Shown: one piece after another, positions 8,415-15,958 of the stretch | Numbering within the stretch: the stretch's first letter is position 1 | Layout: the number at the start of each line of letters is the position of its first letter | Program-made: the position numbers and the translations under genes | The notes under the pieces: model-generated | Seen by the model: the letters and a program-made list of their open reading frames with translations, nothing else | Database searches by the model: none | What the model was told of the DNA's origin: nothing | Assembly (NCBI GenBank): GCA_028285625.1 | Contig: JANQOX010000025.1 | Location: 456,461 to 520,460 of the forward strand | DNA: 64,000 nt | Source: Myxococcota bacterium | GTDB taxonomy: Bacteria; Myxococcota_A; UBA9160; UBA6930 | Direction of reading: 5' to 3'

Positions 8415-8816
8415 CAGCCGACCCGAAACCGCAGCCCGCGGGCCTCGAGACCGGGAACTGGATTCGAATCCAGTTGCGGGGCCGCACGGGCCGCCTGGGT
8501 TTCGCTCGCGGAGCTCTGGGACGCCGTCCTCCAGCTGGCCTCCAGCTATGTCCTCGGTGCCCCTCGTCGTGCCACCCGAAGAACCCCGCCCCTCGTTCCA
8601 GATGTCCGATAAGATAGATTATGTCAAATATCGTATTCGTGGCGCCCAGCGGGCGGACGCCCGTCCGAAACCCCCTCCCGCCCCGCGGCGTCTGGTCTGG
8701 GAGGCAATGCACCTTGGCGACGGGCCGCTTCCGTGCTACTGGCCTGCCGTTCTCCCGGGCGCCCGACCCCCCGCGTATCGCCTCGGACAGGCCTATTGGA
8801 GGAAGGGACGCCTCGC
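8415..8816 (+). other. 402-bp intergenic region with a perfect palindrome and an AT-rich patch
   Basis: No convincing gene lies here. It contains the 20-bp perfect palindrome at 8456-8475. It also holds a conspicuously AT-rich patch at about 8604-8636, unlike anything nearby, including GATAAGATAGATTATG. A minus-strand TTGACA sits at 8622-8627 with no minus-strand gene below it. I read the region as promoter/operator DNA for the downstream pyrophosphorylase, or possibly the site of an unannotated small RNA. Confidence 0.5.
8456..8475. repeat. Perfect 20-bp palindrome
   Basis: AACTGGATTCGAATCCAGTT equals its own reverse complement over all 20 bases. As RNA it would form an 8-bp stem with a UCGA loop, but no U-run follows, so it is a poor intrinsic terminator. 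A dimeric regulator site is the simplest reading. The centre resembles a tRNA T-loop but no acceptor stem or CCA can be built. Confidence 0.7.
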
Positions 8817-10268
8817 GTGCCGCTCGTCATGACCCAAGCCAACGGGGGCCTTCGGGACCAGCTCGCCGCCCACGGCCAGGAGCACGTCCTGCGCTTCTGG
8901 GACGGCCTGGATGCGGTCGGCCAGCAGCGCCTGCGCAGCCAGCTCGAGCGCCTCGATCTGCCTCGGTTGGCCGAGCACTACGAAGCCGCCCTCGCCCTGG
9001 GCCGCGTGCGGCCGGTGGGCTTCGAACCGGCCCCGGTGGTCGCTCTGCCCGAGCATGGGGGCGACGCCGAGCGCCGTCGGCGCGCGCGCGAGGCGGGCGA
9101 GCAGATGCTCGCCGAGGGCCAGGTCGCTTCGCTCGTGGTGGCCGGTGGCCAGGGCACACGGTTGGGATTCGGGGGACCCAAGGGGGGCTACCCCCTGGGC
9201 CCGGTGAGTGGCCGGACCCTGTTCGGCCTGCAGGCCCAGAAGCTCCGCGGGGTGGCACGGCGCCATGGGCGCCCCCTTCCCTGGCTGGTGATGACGAGCC
9301 CGGGCAACGACGCCGAGACGCGGCACCTGTTTCGCGCCGAGGACTGGTTCGGGTTGGATCCGGCCCAGGTGCACTTCTTCACCCAGGCGACGGTGCCCTG
9401 CTTCGACTTCGAGGGCCGGCTGATGCTGGCGGCCCCCGACCGCCTGGCGGCCTCTCCGGATGGCCACGGTGGCGTGCTGCCGGCACTGGCTGCGGCGGGA
9501 CTGCTCCAGAAGCTCCGCGAGGCGGGGGCAAGCGCCCTGTCCTACTACCAGGTCGACAACCCCCTGGCGCCGGTGGCCGACCCCCAGCTGCTGGGCTTCC
9601 TCGCCGAGCCCGGGGTCGAGATCGCCAGCAAGGTGGTGCGCAAGCGCGCCCCCGACGAACGGGTGGGCACCATGGCCTTTGCCGACGGCCGAACCCGGGT
9701 GATCGAGTACACCGAGATCCAGGAGCCCCAGCGATCCGAGCGGGGCGAGGACGGCGAACTCCGCTTCTGGGCCGGGGGCATCAGCATCCACGCCTTCGAT
9801 CTGGCCTTTCTCGACCGGATCGCACTGGACGCGGACCGCTTGCTCCCCTACCACGCTTCCGCCAAGAAGATTCCGACCGTGGACGACGCAGGGCACCCCA
9901 TCGCCCCAGCCGAGCCCAACGGTCTCAAGCTGGAGCGATTCGTCTTCGATGCGATGCCGGAAGCGAGCGAATGCGCCCTGGTCGAGATTCGACGGGATGA
10001 GGAGTACGCGCCCGTGAAGAACCTGGAGGGAGGCGAGTCGCCCGAGACCGCCCGGATCGCCCTGGACCGCTGCGTGCGAGGCTGGCTCCGGGAAGCCGGC
10101 GTGACCGCGCCCGAGACCGGCCTGCTCGAAGTCGACCACGCCTGGATCGACGGGCCGGAGGATGCCCGTGCGCTGGGGACGACCGATCTGGCGCTTCGAC
10201 CGGAGATCCACACCTGCGGCAGCGCCGCAGACGACCCCACCCGCATGGATAGCGGAGGAACGCGATGA
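8817..10268 (+). CDS. UDP-sugar pyrophosphorylase, eukaryote-type UAP/UDPGP family
   Basis: The 483-residue protein belongs to the UDPGP family (PF01704), whose UAP branch makes UDP-GlcNAc or UDP-GalNAc from UTP and the sugar 1-phosphate. The nucleotide-binding signature VVAGGQGTRLGFGGPKGGYP is the eukaryotic UAP form, distinct from the bacterial GlmU and GalU motifs. Further family marks are MTSPGNDAET, YYQVDNPLAP, EYTEI, INIH-like GISIHAF and EPNGLKLERFVFDAMP. The GTG at 8817 is chosen since GGAGGAAGGG lies about 9 nt upstream; an ATG at 8829 is the alternative. The stop overlaps the start of the histone-like gene by 4 bp, implying coupled translation. Probable role: precursor supply for envelope or glycan synthesis. 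Confidence 0.88.
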   Translation: MPLVMTQANGGLRDQLAAHGQEHVLRFWDGLDAVGQQRLRSQLERLDLPRLAEHYEAALALGRVRPVGFEPAPVVALPEHGGDAERRRRAREAGEQMLAEGQVASLVVAGGQGTRLGFGGPKGGYPLGPVSGRTLFGLQAQKLRGVARRHGRPLPWLVMTSPGNDAETRHLFRAEDWFGLDPAQVHFFTQATVPCFDFEGRLMLAAPDRLAASPDGHGGVLPALAAAGLLQKLREAGASALSYYQVDNPLAPVADPQLLGFLAEPGVEIASKVVRKRAPDERVGTMAFADGRTRVIEYTEIQEPQRSERGEDGELRFWAGGISIHAFDLAFLDRIALDADRLLPYHASAKKIPTVDDAGHPIAPAEPNGLKLERFVFDAMPEASECALVEIRRDEEYAPVKNLEGGESPETARIALDRCVRGWLREAGVTAPETGLLEVDHAWIDGPEDARALGTTDLALRPEIHTCGSAADDPTRMDSGGTR

Positions 10269-10984
10269 GCCCGGCCCGCAAGAAGGCGAAGAAGAAGGCC
10301 CCGGCCAAGAAGGCCACGACCAAGAAGGCGCCCGCGCGCAAGAAGCCGGCGGCGAAGAAGGCACCCGCCAAGAAGAAGGCGACGAAGACGGTGGCCAAGA
10401 AGGCCACCGCCAAGAAGCCGTCTGCCAAGAAGGCTGCGGCCAAGAAGAAGACGGCGAGCTCCAAGAAGGCGGCCGCGCGCAAGAAGGCGCCGGCGAGCGC
10501 AAAGAAGAAGGCCGCGAGCGCCAAGAAGGCCGCTCCCGCACCGGCGCCCCCCAAGACCAAGCGGGTCGCGCCCGGCGCGGCCAAGTCGGCGGCCAAGAAG
10601 AAGCTCGCCGAGACCAAGAAGGCCGCAGCCCGCAAGAAGGCCGCCCAGCGCAAGCTCCCGCCCGAGATGGCGGCCCAGGAGCCCAAGCCGGGCCTCGGCC
10701 TGAAGTGGACCTGCTACTCCTGCGGCGCGAAGTTCTACGACCTGGGCAAGCCCGAAGCCATTTGCCCGAAGTGCGGCTCCGACCAGTCGGAGCGCCCGGC
10801 GGCGGACAAGAAGGAGTCGAAGCCGGCCCAGCCCGCCACCAAGCGTCGGCCCAGCCTCGCCCCGATGACCCGCCTGCTCGAGGAAGAAGAGCCCGCCACC
10901 GAGTTCGAGGAGGAGGAGGCGGCCGAGATCGACATCGAGTCCCTCGGCGAGGGTGGCTACGTCGAGCAGTCCGACGACGACTGA
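10265..10984 (+). CDS. Histone H1-like lysine/alanine protein fused to a FYDLN zinc ribbon
   Basis: Residues 1-135 of 239 are low-complexity KKA, AKK and PAKK repeats like the C-terminal tail of histone H1, expected to bind DNA or RNA non-specifically. They are followed by a compact zinc ribbon, WTCYSCGAKFYDL and ICPKCGSDQ (about 151-178), with four cysteines in two CxxC pairs. FYDL plus the following knuckle matches the FYDLN_acid/TIGR02300 family. The C-terminal 55 residues are strongly acidic (EEEEPATEFEEEEAAEID), so the protein is basic at one end and acidic at the other. ATG overlaps the stop of the pyrophosphorylase gene (ATGA). The function is unknown; nucleoid or RNA-polymerase association is a guess. 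Confidence 0.8.
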   Translation: MSPARKKAKKKAPAKKATTKKAPARKKPAAKKAPAKKKATKTVAKKATAKKPSAKKAAAKKKTASSKKAAARKKAPASAKKKAASAKKAAPAPAPPKTKRVAPGAAKSAAKKKLAETKKAAARKKAAQRKLPPEMAAQEPKPGLGLKWTCYSCGAKFYDLGKPEAICPKCGSDQSERPAADKKESKPAQPATKRRPSLAPMTRLLEEEEPATEFEEEEAAEIDIESLGEGGYVEQSDDD

Positions 10985-11018
10985 GCGCGGCTGGTAGAGA
11001 CCCCCGACCGGGTGCCCG

Positions 11019-11450
11019 TCAGAGCGTCGTCAGGCGCCTCCAGTGCACGTCGAAGCCGCGGTTCGATGCCCGGGTGGCCTGCTCCACCTCGAGATCGCGA
11101 AGAACCGCCGCCTGGCCCGCCACATCGGCAGCCCGCCCGCGAACGCGATCGGCGGCCTCGCGCGCCTCTTCGAAGCCCTTCACGTGGTCGGAAATGTGGG
11201 CACCGCGCGAGACCTGCCGAACCGACCGGCCATCGCGGGCCTGCTGGTAGCGCGCATCGAGCGCGTCCACTTCGCTGCGGTAGGCCGCGATCAGTGCGTC
11301 GAGTTCGGCGTCCGCGTACCCCCGATACGGTCGCGGAACGGCCTCCTCGCTGCCGAGGTTGCGCCAGTAGTTGAAGGCGCCCGCCCCCGCCACGAGCAGC
11401 AGGACCAGCAGGACGGCGATCATCACGCCGCCGCGATTTCGTCGGTTCAT
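11019..11450 (-). CDS. Small membrane-anchored coiled-coil protein, unknown
   Basis: A 143-residue protein with a short arginine-rich N terminus, one strong transmembrane helix (VMIAVLLVLLLVAGAGAF, about residues 9-26) and a charged helical remainder that looks like a coiled coil, with heptad-like runs such as DAELDALIAAYRSEVDAL. I do not recognise the family. The ATG at 11450 has GGGGGG 5 nt upstream; an ATG at 11462 is possible. The next gene upstream on this strand is a PfkB-type kinase that ends 59 bp before. It probably shares that transcript, but the function cannot be inferred. Confidence 0.7.
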   Translation of the reverse strand: MNRRNRGGVMIAVLLVLLLVAGAGAFNYWRNLGSEEAVPRPYRGYADAELDALIAAYRSEVDALDARYQQARDGRSVRQVSRGAHISDHVKGFEEAREAADRVRGRAADVAGQAAVLRDLEVEQATRASNRGFDVHWRRLTTL

Positions 11451-11508
11451 CGGACCCCCCATGTCGCGCAGGCACCTCCCCTGGGACGCGCCAGGCGTCC
11501 CAAGGCGC

Positions 11509-12453
11509 CTAAGCGTCGCTCGGGTGCGCGCGGAGGAACGCCGACAACTCGGCCTCCGTGGCCAGGCCGCCCTGGGCGCCCACGGCACGGCAGCTCATGG
11601 CCGCCAACGCGTTGGCCGTCTGGAGCACCTGCTCGGCTTCATAGCCTTGCAGCAGCCCCCAGACGAAACCGGCATGGAAGACGTCTCCGGCACCGGTGGT
11701 ATCGCGAACCGGGACGGGCACGCCGGGGCAGCGGACCATGGCCTCGCCCCCTCCGATCGCACCCTGATCTCCGAGCGTCACCACCGCGAAGCGTGCTCCC
11801 TGCGCGACCAGCGCCCGGACACACTGTTCCGGTACGCGCGCACCGCCATACGCATCGGCGAAATCGAGCGAGACGATAGGAAAATCGACCTTGCGCAGAA
11901 GCGCCTCGATCCCGGGGACTGGAGCATCGGCGTCGAGGACCACCGGGATCCGCTCGCGCCGCGCGATCTCCGCCGCCTCGATCGAGGCGTCGAGGTCACT
12001 GGCATCGACGTGGAGCACGCGGGCTCGCGCCACCTCCTCGGCGGACAGCGAACCGGGCGGCACGCGCAGGGCCGGGTCCAGGTGGCCGAGGACGGTTCGT
12101 TCTCCGCTCTCGCGGTCGACCAGCACCACCGCACTGCGCGTTCCCACGTCGGGCAGGGCCCTCACGCCCGACACGTCGACGCCGCCGTCGCGCAGCGGCG
12201 AGAGGGCCACCTCACCCGCGAGGTCGCACCCCACCGCGCCGACGAGCCCCGCGCGAAGGCCGAGGCGGGCGCAGGCAAGCATGGCCGTGGCCATCTGCCC
12301 GCCGGGAAGCTCGAGCCGCGTATGCACTGGCACCTTGGCACCGGGCGCCGGGATGCCGTCCACGAGAAGCACCGTGTCGAGCGAGCACTCGCCGACGCCG
12401 ACGACGTCGAGACTACGGGGTCGATCCGGAAACGTATACAGCCGGGGTGCCAG
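11509..12453 (-). CDS. PfkB-family sugar or nucleoside kinase
   Basis: A ribokinase-like enzyme. The N-terminal strand DVVGVGECSLDTVLLVD, the GG substrate motif (LPGGQMATAMLA) and the C-terminal DTTGAGDVFHAGF with its catalytic Asp and anion hole are all present. The substrate is not clear. The start is unusual. The conserved first strand lies upstream of the first GTG (12372), and the frame is closed by TGA at 12478-12480 with no ATG, GTG or TTG before that strand. A CTG at 12453 has AAGGAG 9 nt upstream, so I place the start there, giving 314 residues. The gene then overlaps the end of the lytic transglycosylase gene by 41 bp. If the GTG were used, the first beta strand would be lost. Confidence 0.82.
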   Translation of the reverse strand: MAPRLYTFPDRPRSLDVVGVGECSLDTVLLVDGIPAPGAKVPVHTRLELPGGQMATAMLACARLGLRAGLVGAVGCDLAGEVALSPLRDGGVDVSGVRALPDVGTRSAVVLVDRESGERTVLGHLDPALRVPPGSLSAEEVARARVLHVDASDLDASIEAAEIARRERIPVVLDADAPVPGIEALLRKVDFPIVSLDFADAYGGARVPEQCVRALVAQGARFAVVTLGDQGAIGGGEAMVRCPGVPVPVRDTTGAGDVFHAGFVWGLLQGYEAEQVLQTANALAAMSCRAVGAQGGLATEAELSAFLRAHPSDA

Positions 12454-14611
12454 CGGCCTGTTCTCCTTGCGAGCGGGTCAGCGCCGACGGGTCCCCGGCG
12501 AGCTCGGTGCCGTACAGGGCACGGTAGACGTAGAGGCTGCGCAACACACGCCGGACATAGCCCCGGGTCTGATCATACGGGATCGACTCGACCCACTCGT
12601 CCTCGGGGAGGTCTCCCCGCTCGCGCACCCAGCGCCCGACGGCGGCCGGTCCCGCGTTGTAGGAGGCCACGGCCGGGGCGGCGCGGCCGTCGAAACGCGC
12701 CAGCAGCTCGGCCAGGTACTGCGCACCCAGTGCGAGGTTCGTGTCCGGCTCGAAGAGACGGTCGGGATCGAAGGTCGACCAACCCCTCCTGCTCGCCAGC
12801 TGACGCCCGGTTTCGGGCATGATCTGGACCAGGCCGCGGGCGCCGACACGGGACACCACCTCGGGGCGATAACCGCTCTCCTCGCGCATGACGGCGAAGA
12901 CGAGGCCCGCGGGCACCTCGCCCGCCTCGCGCACGCCTGCCTGCAGCGAGTCGGCGAATGCCAGCGGCCAGGCGTGCTCCCAGAGCACCCGGCGCGCCGG
13001 CTCCAGACCGCGCGCCAGATCCTCGCGGGCGGCATCGACGATCAGCCGCTGGGCCTCGTGGTAGGCGCCCGCATCGCGGTAGAGCCGTGCCAGGGCCGCG
13101 CGCTCGGCCATCCCGCCGCCAGCGCGCGCAAGCAGGTCGATCTCGAGCTCGGCCTCGGCGAGGAGCCCCGCTGCCAGCAGGATCCGGCAGCGCTCGAGTC
13201 GGTCTCGCGCGATCCGGGCCTCCGGCAGAGGCCCCCTGCCCTGGCCGCGGCCCGCGCCGTCGGTGCGGCCCGCGCCGTCGCCGCGGCCGGCGCGCGCCGC
13301 CGCGCGCCAGCCGTAGTAGGTGAAGGGGTGCGACGCGGCCAACGCGCGCAAGTGCTGCGCACCCGCCTCGGCATCGCGCCTCTCGAGCGCCCGCCCGTGC
13401 CAGTACCGGGCCCGCAGGCTGCCGATCTCGTCATCCCGGGCCTGATCGTCGGCGAGCGCATCGAACTGCCGTTCGGCCAGGTCGAAGCGCCCCTCGGTGT
13501 AGGCGAGCCAGCCGAGACGCCAGCGTGCCGATCGCCGCAACGAGGGTGTGGCGCGCCCGGTGGCGGCGGCCTCGAAGCTTCGCCGCGCGTCTTCGGCGCC
13601 CCCTTCCTCACCGTCGTAGAGCGTGCCCACCAGGAAGGCCGCGCGCGCGCCGACGCGGCCGCCTTCAGCGGCCAGCTTCTCGAAGGCCGCGATCGAGTCG
13701 TCGATGCGCCCGGCGCGCGCCAGCGAGCGCGCGTGCATCAACCGCGCCTCGCGGTCGGGGGCCAGCCGCGCCCAGGCCTCCACGGCCTCGGGATAGCGCC
13801 GCTCTCGAAACAACATCCGCGCCGAGAGCTCGCGCATGGTACGCGCCGCCTTGAGCGGAAGACCCAGGCTGACCGCGTGCTCGGCAGCTTCGCGCGCGGC
13901 GGCGTTCGACCGCGCCCGATCGAACGCCTGGGCGCGGCGCGCGTAGGCGCGCGCATCCCGCGGCTCGGGTGCTCCGGCTGCGATCAGGGCATCGATCGCG
14001 GCGTCGGCCTCGGGGCCTGGGTCGCTGGCGGCGTAGGTGCTCCAGACGACGAGCCATGCCTTCGCCGCGTCCTCGAGCCGTCCCTCGCCTGCAAGGGATC
14101 GCGCGCGGGCGGCGGCCAGCTCTGCCCGCGTGGCGTCATCGCGGGCCAGACCCTTGGCGCGTGCCCAGGCCGCGCGCGCGGCAGGGCCCTGCCCCAGGGC
14201 CTGGCGCGCATCCCCTTCGAGAGCCGCCACCCATCCCCGCACCGGCGAATCGGGGTGTTCTCGGGCAAACCGCTCGGCGGCCGCGGCGGCCGTCTCGTAC
14301 TCGCCGCGCTCGAGCCGCGCGGCCACTTTCAGTCGATCGACGTGGTCGGCCACCAGCGGCGCCTCGACCATCGAGAGCCAGGTCAGCGCCTCCGTGGCAC
14401 GCCCGGCTTCGAGGGCCTCGTGGGCGGCACGCAGGGGCGGCACCGGGTCGGCGAGCGCCGCGGGCGCGCCCGCGGCGCGGGCGGCACCCTGCGCCCCGAG
14501 CAGGGCGCTTGCGCAGGCGACTGCGAAGGCGATCCATCGCCGCCGCGCGAGCGAAGGCGCGGCCCTGCATGCCCGTCGGGCTCGCCGCGGCGGTGTGTCG
14601 ATCCCCATCAT
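12413..14611 (-). CDS. Soluble lytic murein transglycosylase, Slt70 type
   Basis: Slt enzymes cleave the MurNAc-GlcNAc bond of peptidoglycan, leaving 1,6-anhydroMurNAc. This 732-residue protein has an N-terminal signal peptide (hydrophobic core about residues 27-45), a long superhelical region of TPR-like helix pairs (about 50-530) and a C-terminal SLT domain. The catalytic Glu578 sits in REESGYRPEVVS, followed by GLVQIMPETG and VASYNAGP, all goose-lysozyme-fold signatures. Two adjacent ATGs follow GGGGGG directly, so the start is 14611 or 14608. A TTGACA promoter lies just upstream, giving a very short leader. The divergent neighbour is a predicted glycosidase, which suggests a shared cell-wall theme. 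Confidence 0.93.
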   Translation of the reverse strand: MMGIDTPPRRARRACRAAPSLARRRWIAFAVACASALLGAQGAARAAGAPAALADPVPPLRAAHEALEAGRATEALTWLSMVEAPLVADHVDRLKVAARLERGEYETAAAAAERFAREHPDSPVRGWVAALEGDARQALGQGPAARAAWARAKGLARDDATRAELAAARARSLAGEGRLEDAAKAWLVVWSTYAASDPGPEADAAIDALIAAGAPEPRDARAYARRAQAFDRARSNAAAREAAEHAVSLGLPLKAARTMRELSARMLFRERRYPEAVEAWARLAPDREARLMHARSLARAGRIDDSIAAFEKLAAEGGRVGARAAFLVGTLYDGEEGGAEDARRSFEAAATGRATPSLRRSARWRLGWLAYTEGRFDLAERQFDALADDQARDDEIGSLRARYWHGRALERRDAEAGAQHLRALAASHPFTYYGWRAAARAGRGDGAGRTDGAGRGQGRGPLPEARIARDRLERCRILLAAGLLAEAELEIDLLARAGGGMAERAALARLYRDAGAYHEAQRLIVDAAREDLARGLEPARRVLWEHAWPLAFADSLQAGVREAGEVPAGLVFAVMREESGYRPEVVSRVGARGLVQIMPETGRQLASRRGWSTFDPDRLFEPDTNLALGAQYLAELLARFDGRAAPAVASYNAGPAAVGRWVRERGDLPEDEWVESIPYDQTRGYVRRVLRSLYVYRALYGTELAGDPSALTRSQGEQAAGTPAVYVSGSTP

Positions 14612-14626
14612 CCCCCCGGTCGATCG

Positions 14627-14654
14627 AGTGTGGACGAGCCGCGCCGGCTGTCAA
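14627..14654 (-). promoter_or_regulatory. Promoter of the Slt-type transglycosylase gene
   Basis: On the minus strand a perfect TTGACA (14649-14654) is followed 16 nt later by CACACT (14627-14632), a 3/6 match to the -10 consensus. The predicted start site is about 10 nt before the ATG at 14611. The -35 is convincing, the -10 is weak. Confidence 0.45.
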
Positions 14655-14696
14655 ACCCGAATCGCGTGGAACGGTGCGTGCGCGGGTCTGGACCGG

Positions 14697-14702
14697 TAGG
14701 CT
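14697..14702 (+). promoter_or_regulatory. Candidate -10 box for a leaderless glycosidase transcript
   Basis: TAGGCT ends 9 nt before the TTG start at 14712, with no Shine-Dalgarno sequence between. It fits the recurrent TAGNNT arrangement described for miaA and others. No -35 match is visible. Confidence 0.35.
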
Positions 14703-14711
14703 GATCGCGCC

Positions 14712-15950
14712 TTGCCCAAGCGCAGCGCCCGCACCGTCGCGATCCCGGCCGTCGGCATCGCCCTCGCGTTCCTGCTGGCCGCGGCCCTTCCGGCCGCCGA
14801 GCCGCCGCCCACCCACGCCCGTCGAGGGCTCTGGGTGCTCTGCCAGGGCTCCCAGCGGGTACTCGAGCAGCCCGAAAGGCTCGACGTGCTGCTCGCCGAC
14901 GCCCGGGCCATGGGTGTGACCGACCTGTTCGTGCAGGTCTACCGCGGCGGCCGGGCATGGTTCGCGTCCACCCACGCCGACGCCACGCCCCACGACCTCA
15001 TGTGGCGGCAAGAAGATCGCGATGCCCTCGAGGTGCTGATCGCCCGTGCCCACGCTCAGGGCCTTCGGGTTCACGCGTGGGTCAACGTGCTCTCGCTCGC
15101 GAAGAACCCCGAGGCACCGATCCTGAAGCGGCTCGGGACCGACGCGGCCATGGTCGATCAGCATGGGCGCTCGGTCCTGGACTACCCCGACTTCGACCTT
15201 CCCCAGCCCGACCGCGCCTGGTACCGCATGGGGACGCCCGCAGTCTGGCTCGACCCCGCGACCCCCGGTGTGGGCGAGGCGCTCTCCGCCACCTTCGCCG
15301 AACTGCTGGTCAAGTACCCGTCGCTCGACGGCCTGCACCTGGACTACATCCGCTACGCCGACGTGCTGCCCTTCACCCCGGGTGCACGCTTCGGCGTGGG
15401 CCTGTCGTTCGGCTTCGGCGGACCGGCCCGCGACCGCTTCCGCGCCGAGACCGGGCGCGAGGCGCCCTTCGGGACTTCGCTGCGCAACGCCAACCAGTTC
15501 GACGACTGGCGCCGCGAGAAGCTCACCGAGGTCGTGGCGCGCATCGCCGCGGACGCCCGCAAGGCCCGGCCCGGGCTCGAGATGTCGGCCGCGGTGATCG
15601 GCGACCGAGAACGCGCCTACCTGGTGGACTTTCAGCACTGGGCACGCTGGCTCGACCTGGGTCTGCTCGATTTCGCGGTGCCCATGCTCTACACGCTCGA
15701 CCGCGAGCGCCTGCGCTACGGGGTCGAGTCCTATGCGGGGCTCGCCCGCACGCGCAACATCTGGGTGGGCCTCGGCTCGTGGCTGTTCTCCCAGCGGCCT
15801 GCCGAGGCGGTCTGGCAGCTGCGTCAGGTCGGCCGAGAGCGCGCCCTGGGGTCCGCCCTCTTCTCCTGGGACTCGATCGCCGACACGCCGGCCCTGCGAC
15901 AGGCCCTGGCCAGCGAGGCGCAACGCGCCAGCCGCGCGCCGGCCCCCTAG
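14712..15950 (+). CDS. Family-10-like glycosylhydrolase (GHL10/DUF187 type), exported
   Basis: The 412-residue protein has a signal peptide (hydrophobic core about residues 9-28, then AAEPPP) and a TIM-barrel of the GHL10 type, proposed for glycoside hydrolases acting on cell-wall or exopolysaccharide chains. Family marks are RGLWVLCQGSQRV, TDLFVQVYRGGRAWF, HAWVNVLSLAKN, LDGLHLDYIRYAD with the acidic barrel residues, MLYTLDRE and LGSALFSWDSI. The TTG at 14712 is used as start, since it places the signal peptide correctly and no ATG or GTG does. It is divergent from the Slt-type transglycosylase and lies 8 bp before queA, with which it may be co-transcribed. Confidence 0.82.
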   Translation: MPKRSARTVAIPAVGIALAFLLAAALPAAEPPPTHARRGLWVLCQGSQRVLEQPERLDVLLADARAMGVTDLFVQVYRGGRAWFASTHADATPHDLMWRQEDRDALEVLIARAHAQGLRVHAWVNVLSLAKNPEAPILKRLGTDAAMVDQHGRSVLDYPDFDLPQPDRAWYRMGTPAVWLDPATPGVGEALSATFAELLVKYPSLDGLHLDYIRYADVLPFTPGARFGVGLSFGFGGPARDRFRAETGREAPFGTSLRNANQFDDWRREKLTEVVARIAADARKARPGLEMSAAVIGDRERAYLVDFQHWARWLDLGLLDFAVPMLYTLDRERLRYGVESYAGLARTRNIWVGLGSWLFSQRPAEAVWQLRQVGRERALGSALFSWDSIADTPALRQALASEAQRASRAPAP

Positions 15951-15958
15951 CGCACGGC

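Noticed and set aside
8450..8480. tRNA-like T-arm (GATTCGAATC)
   Set aside because: No 7-bp acceptor stem, anticodon arm or CCA can be formed around it; it is simply the centre of the palindrome.
10265..10680. DNA repeat element
   Set aside because: The repetitive DNA encodes the lysine/alanine-rich domain of an open frame with an intact zinc ribbon; it is coding.
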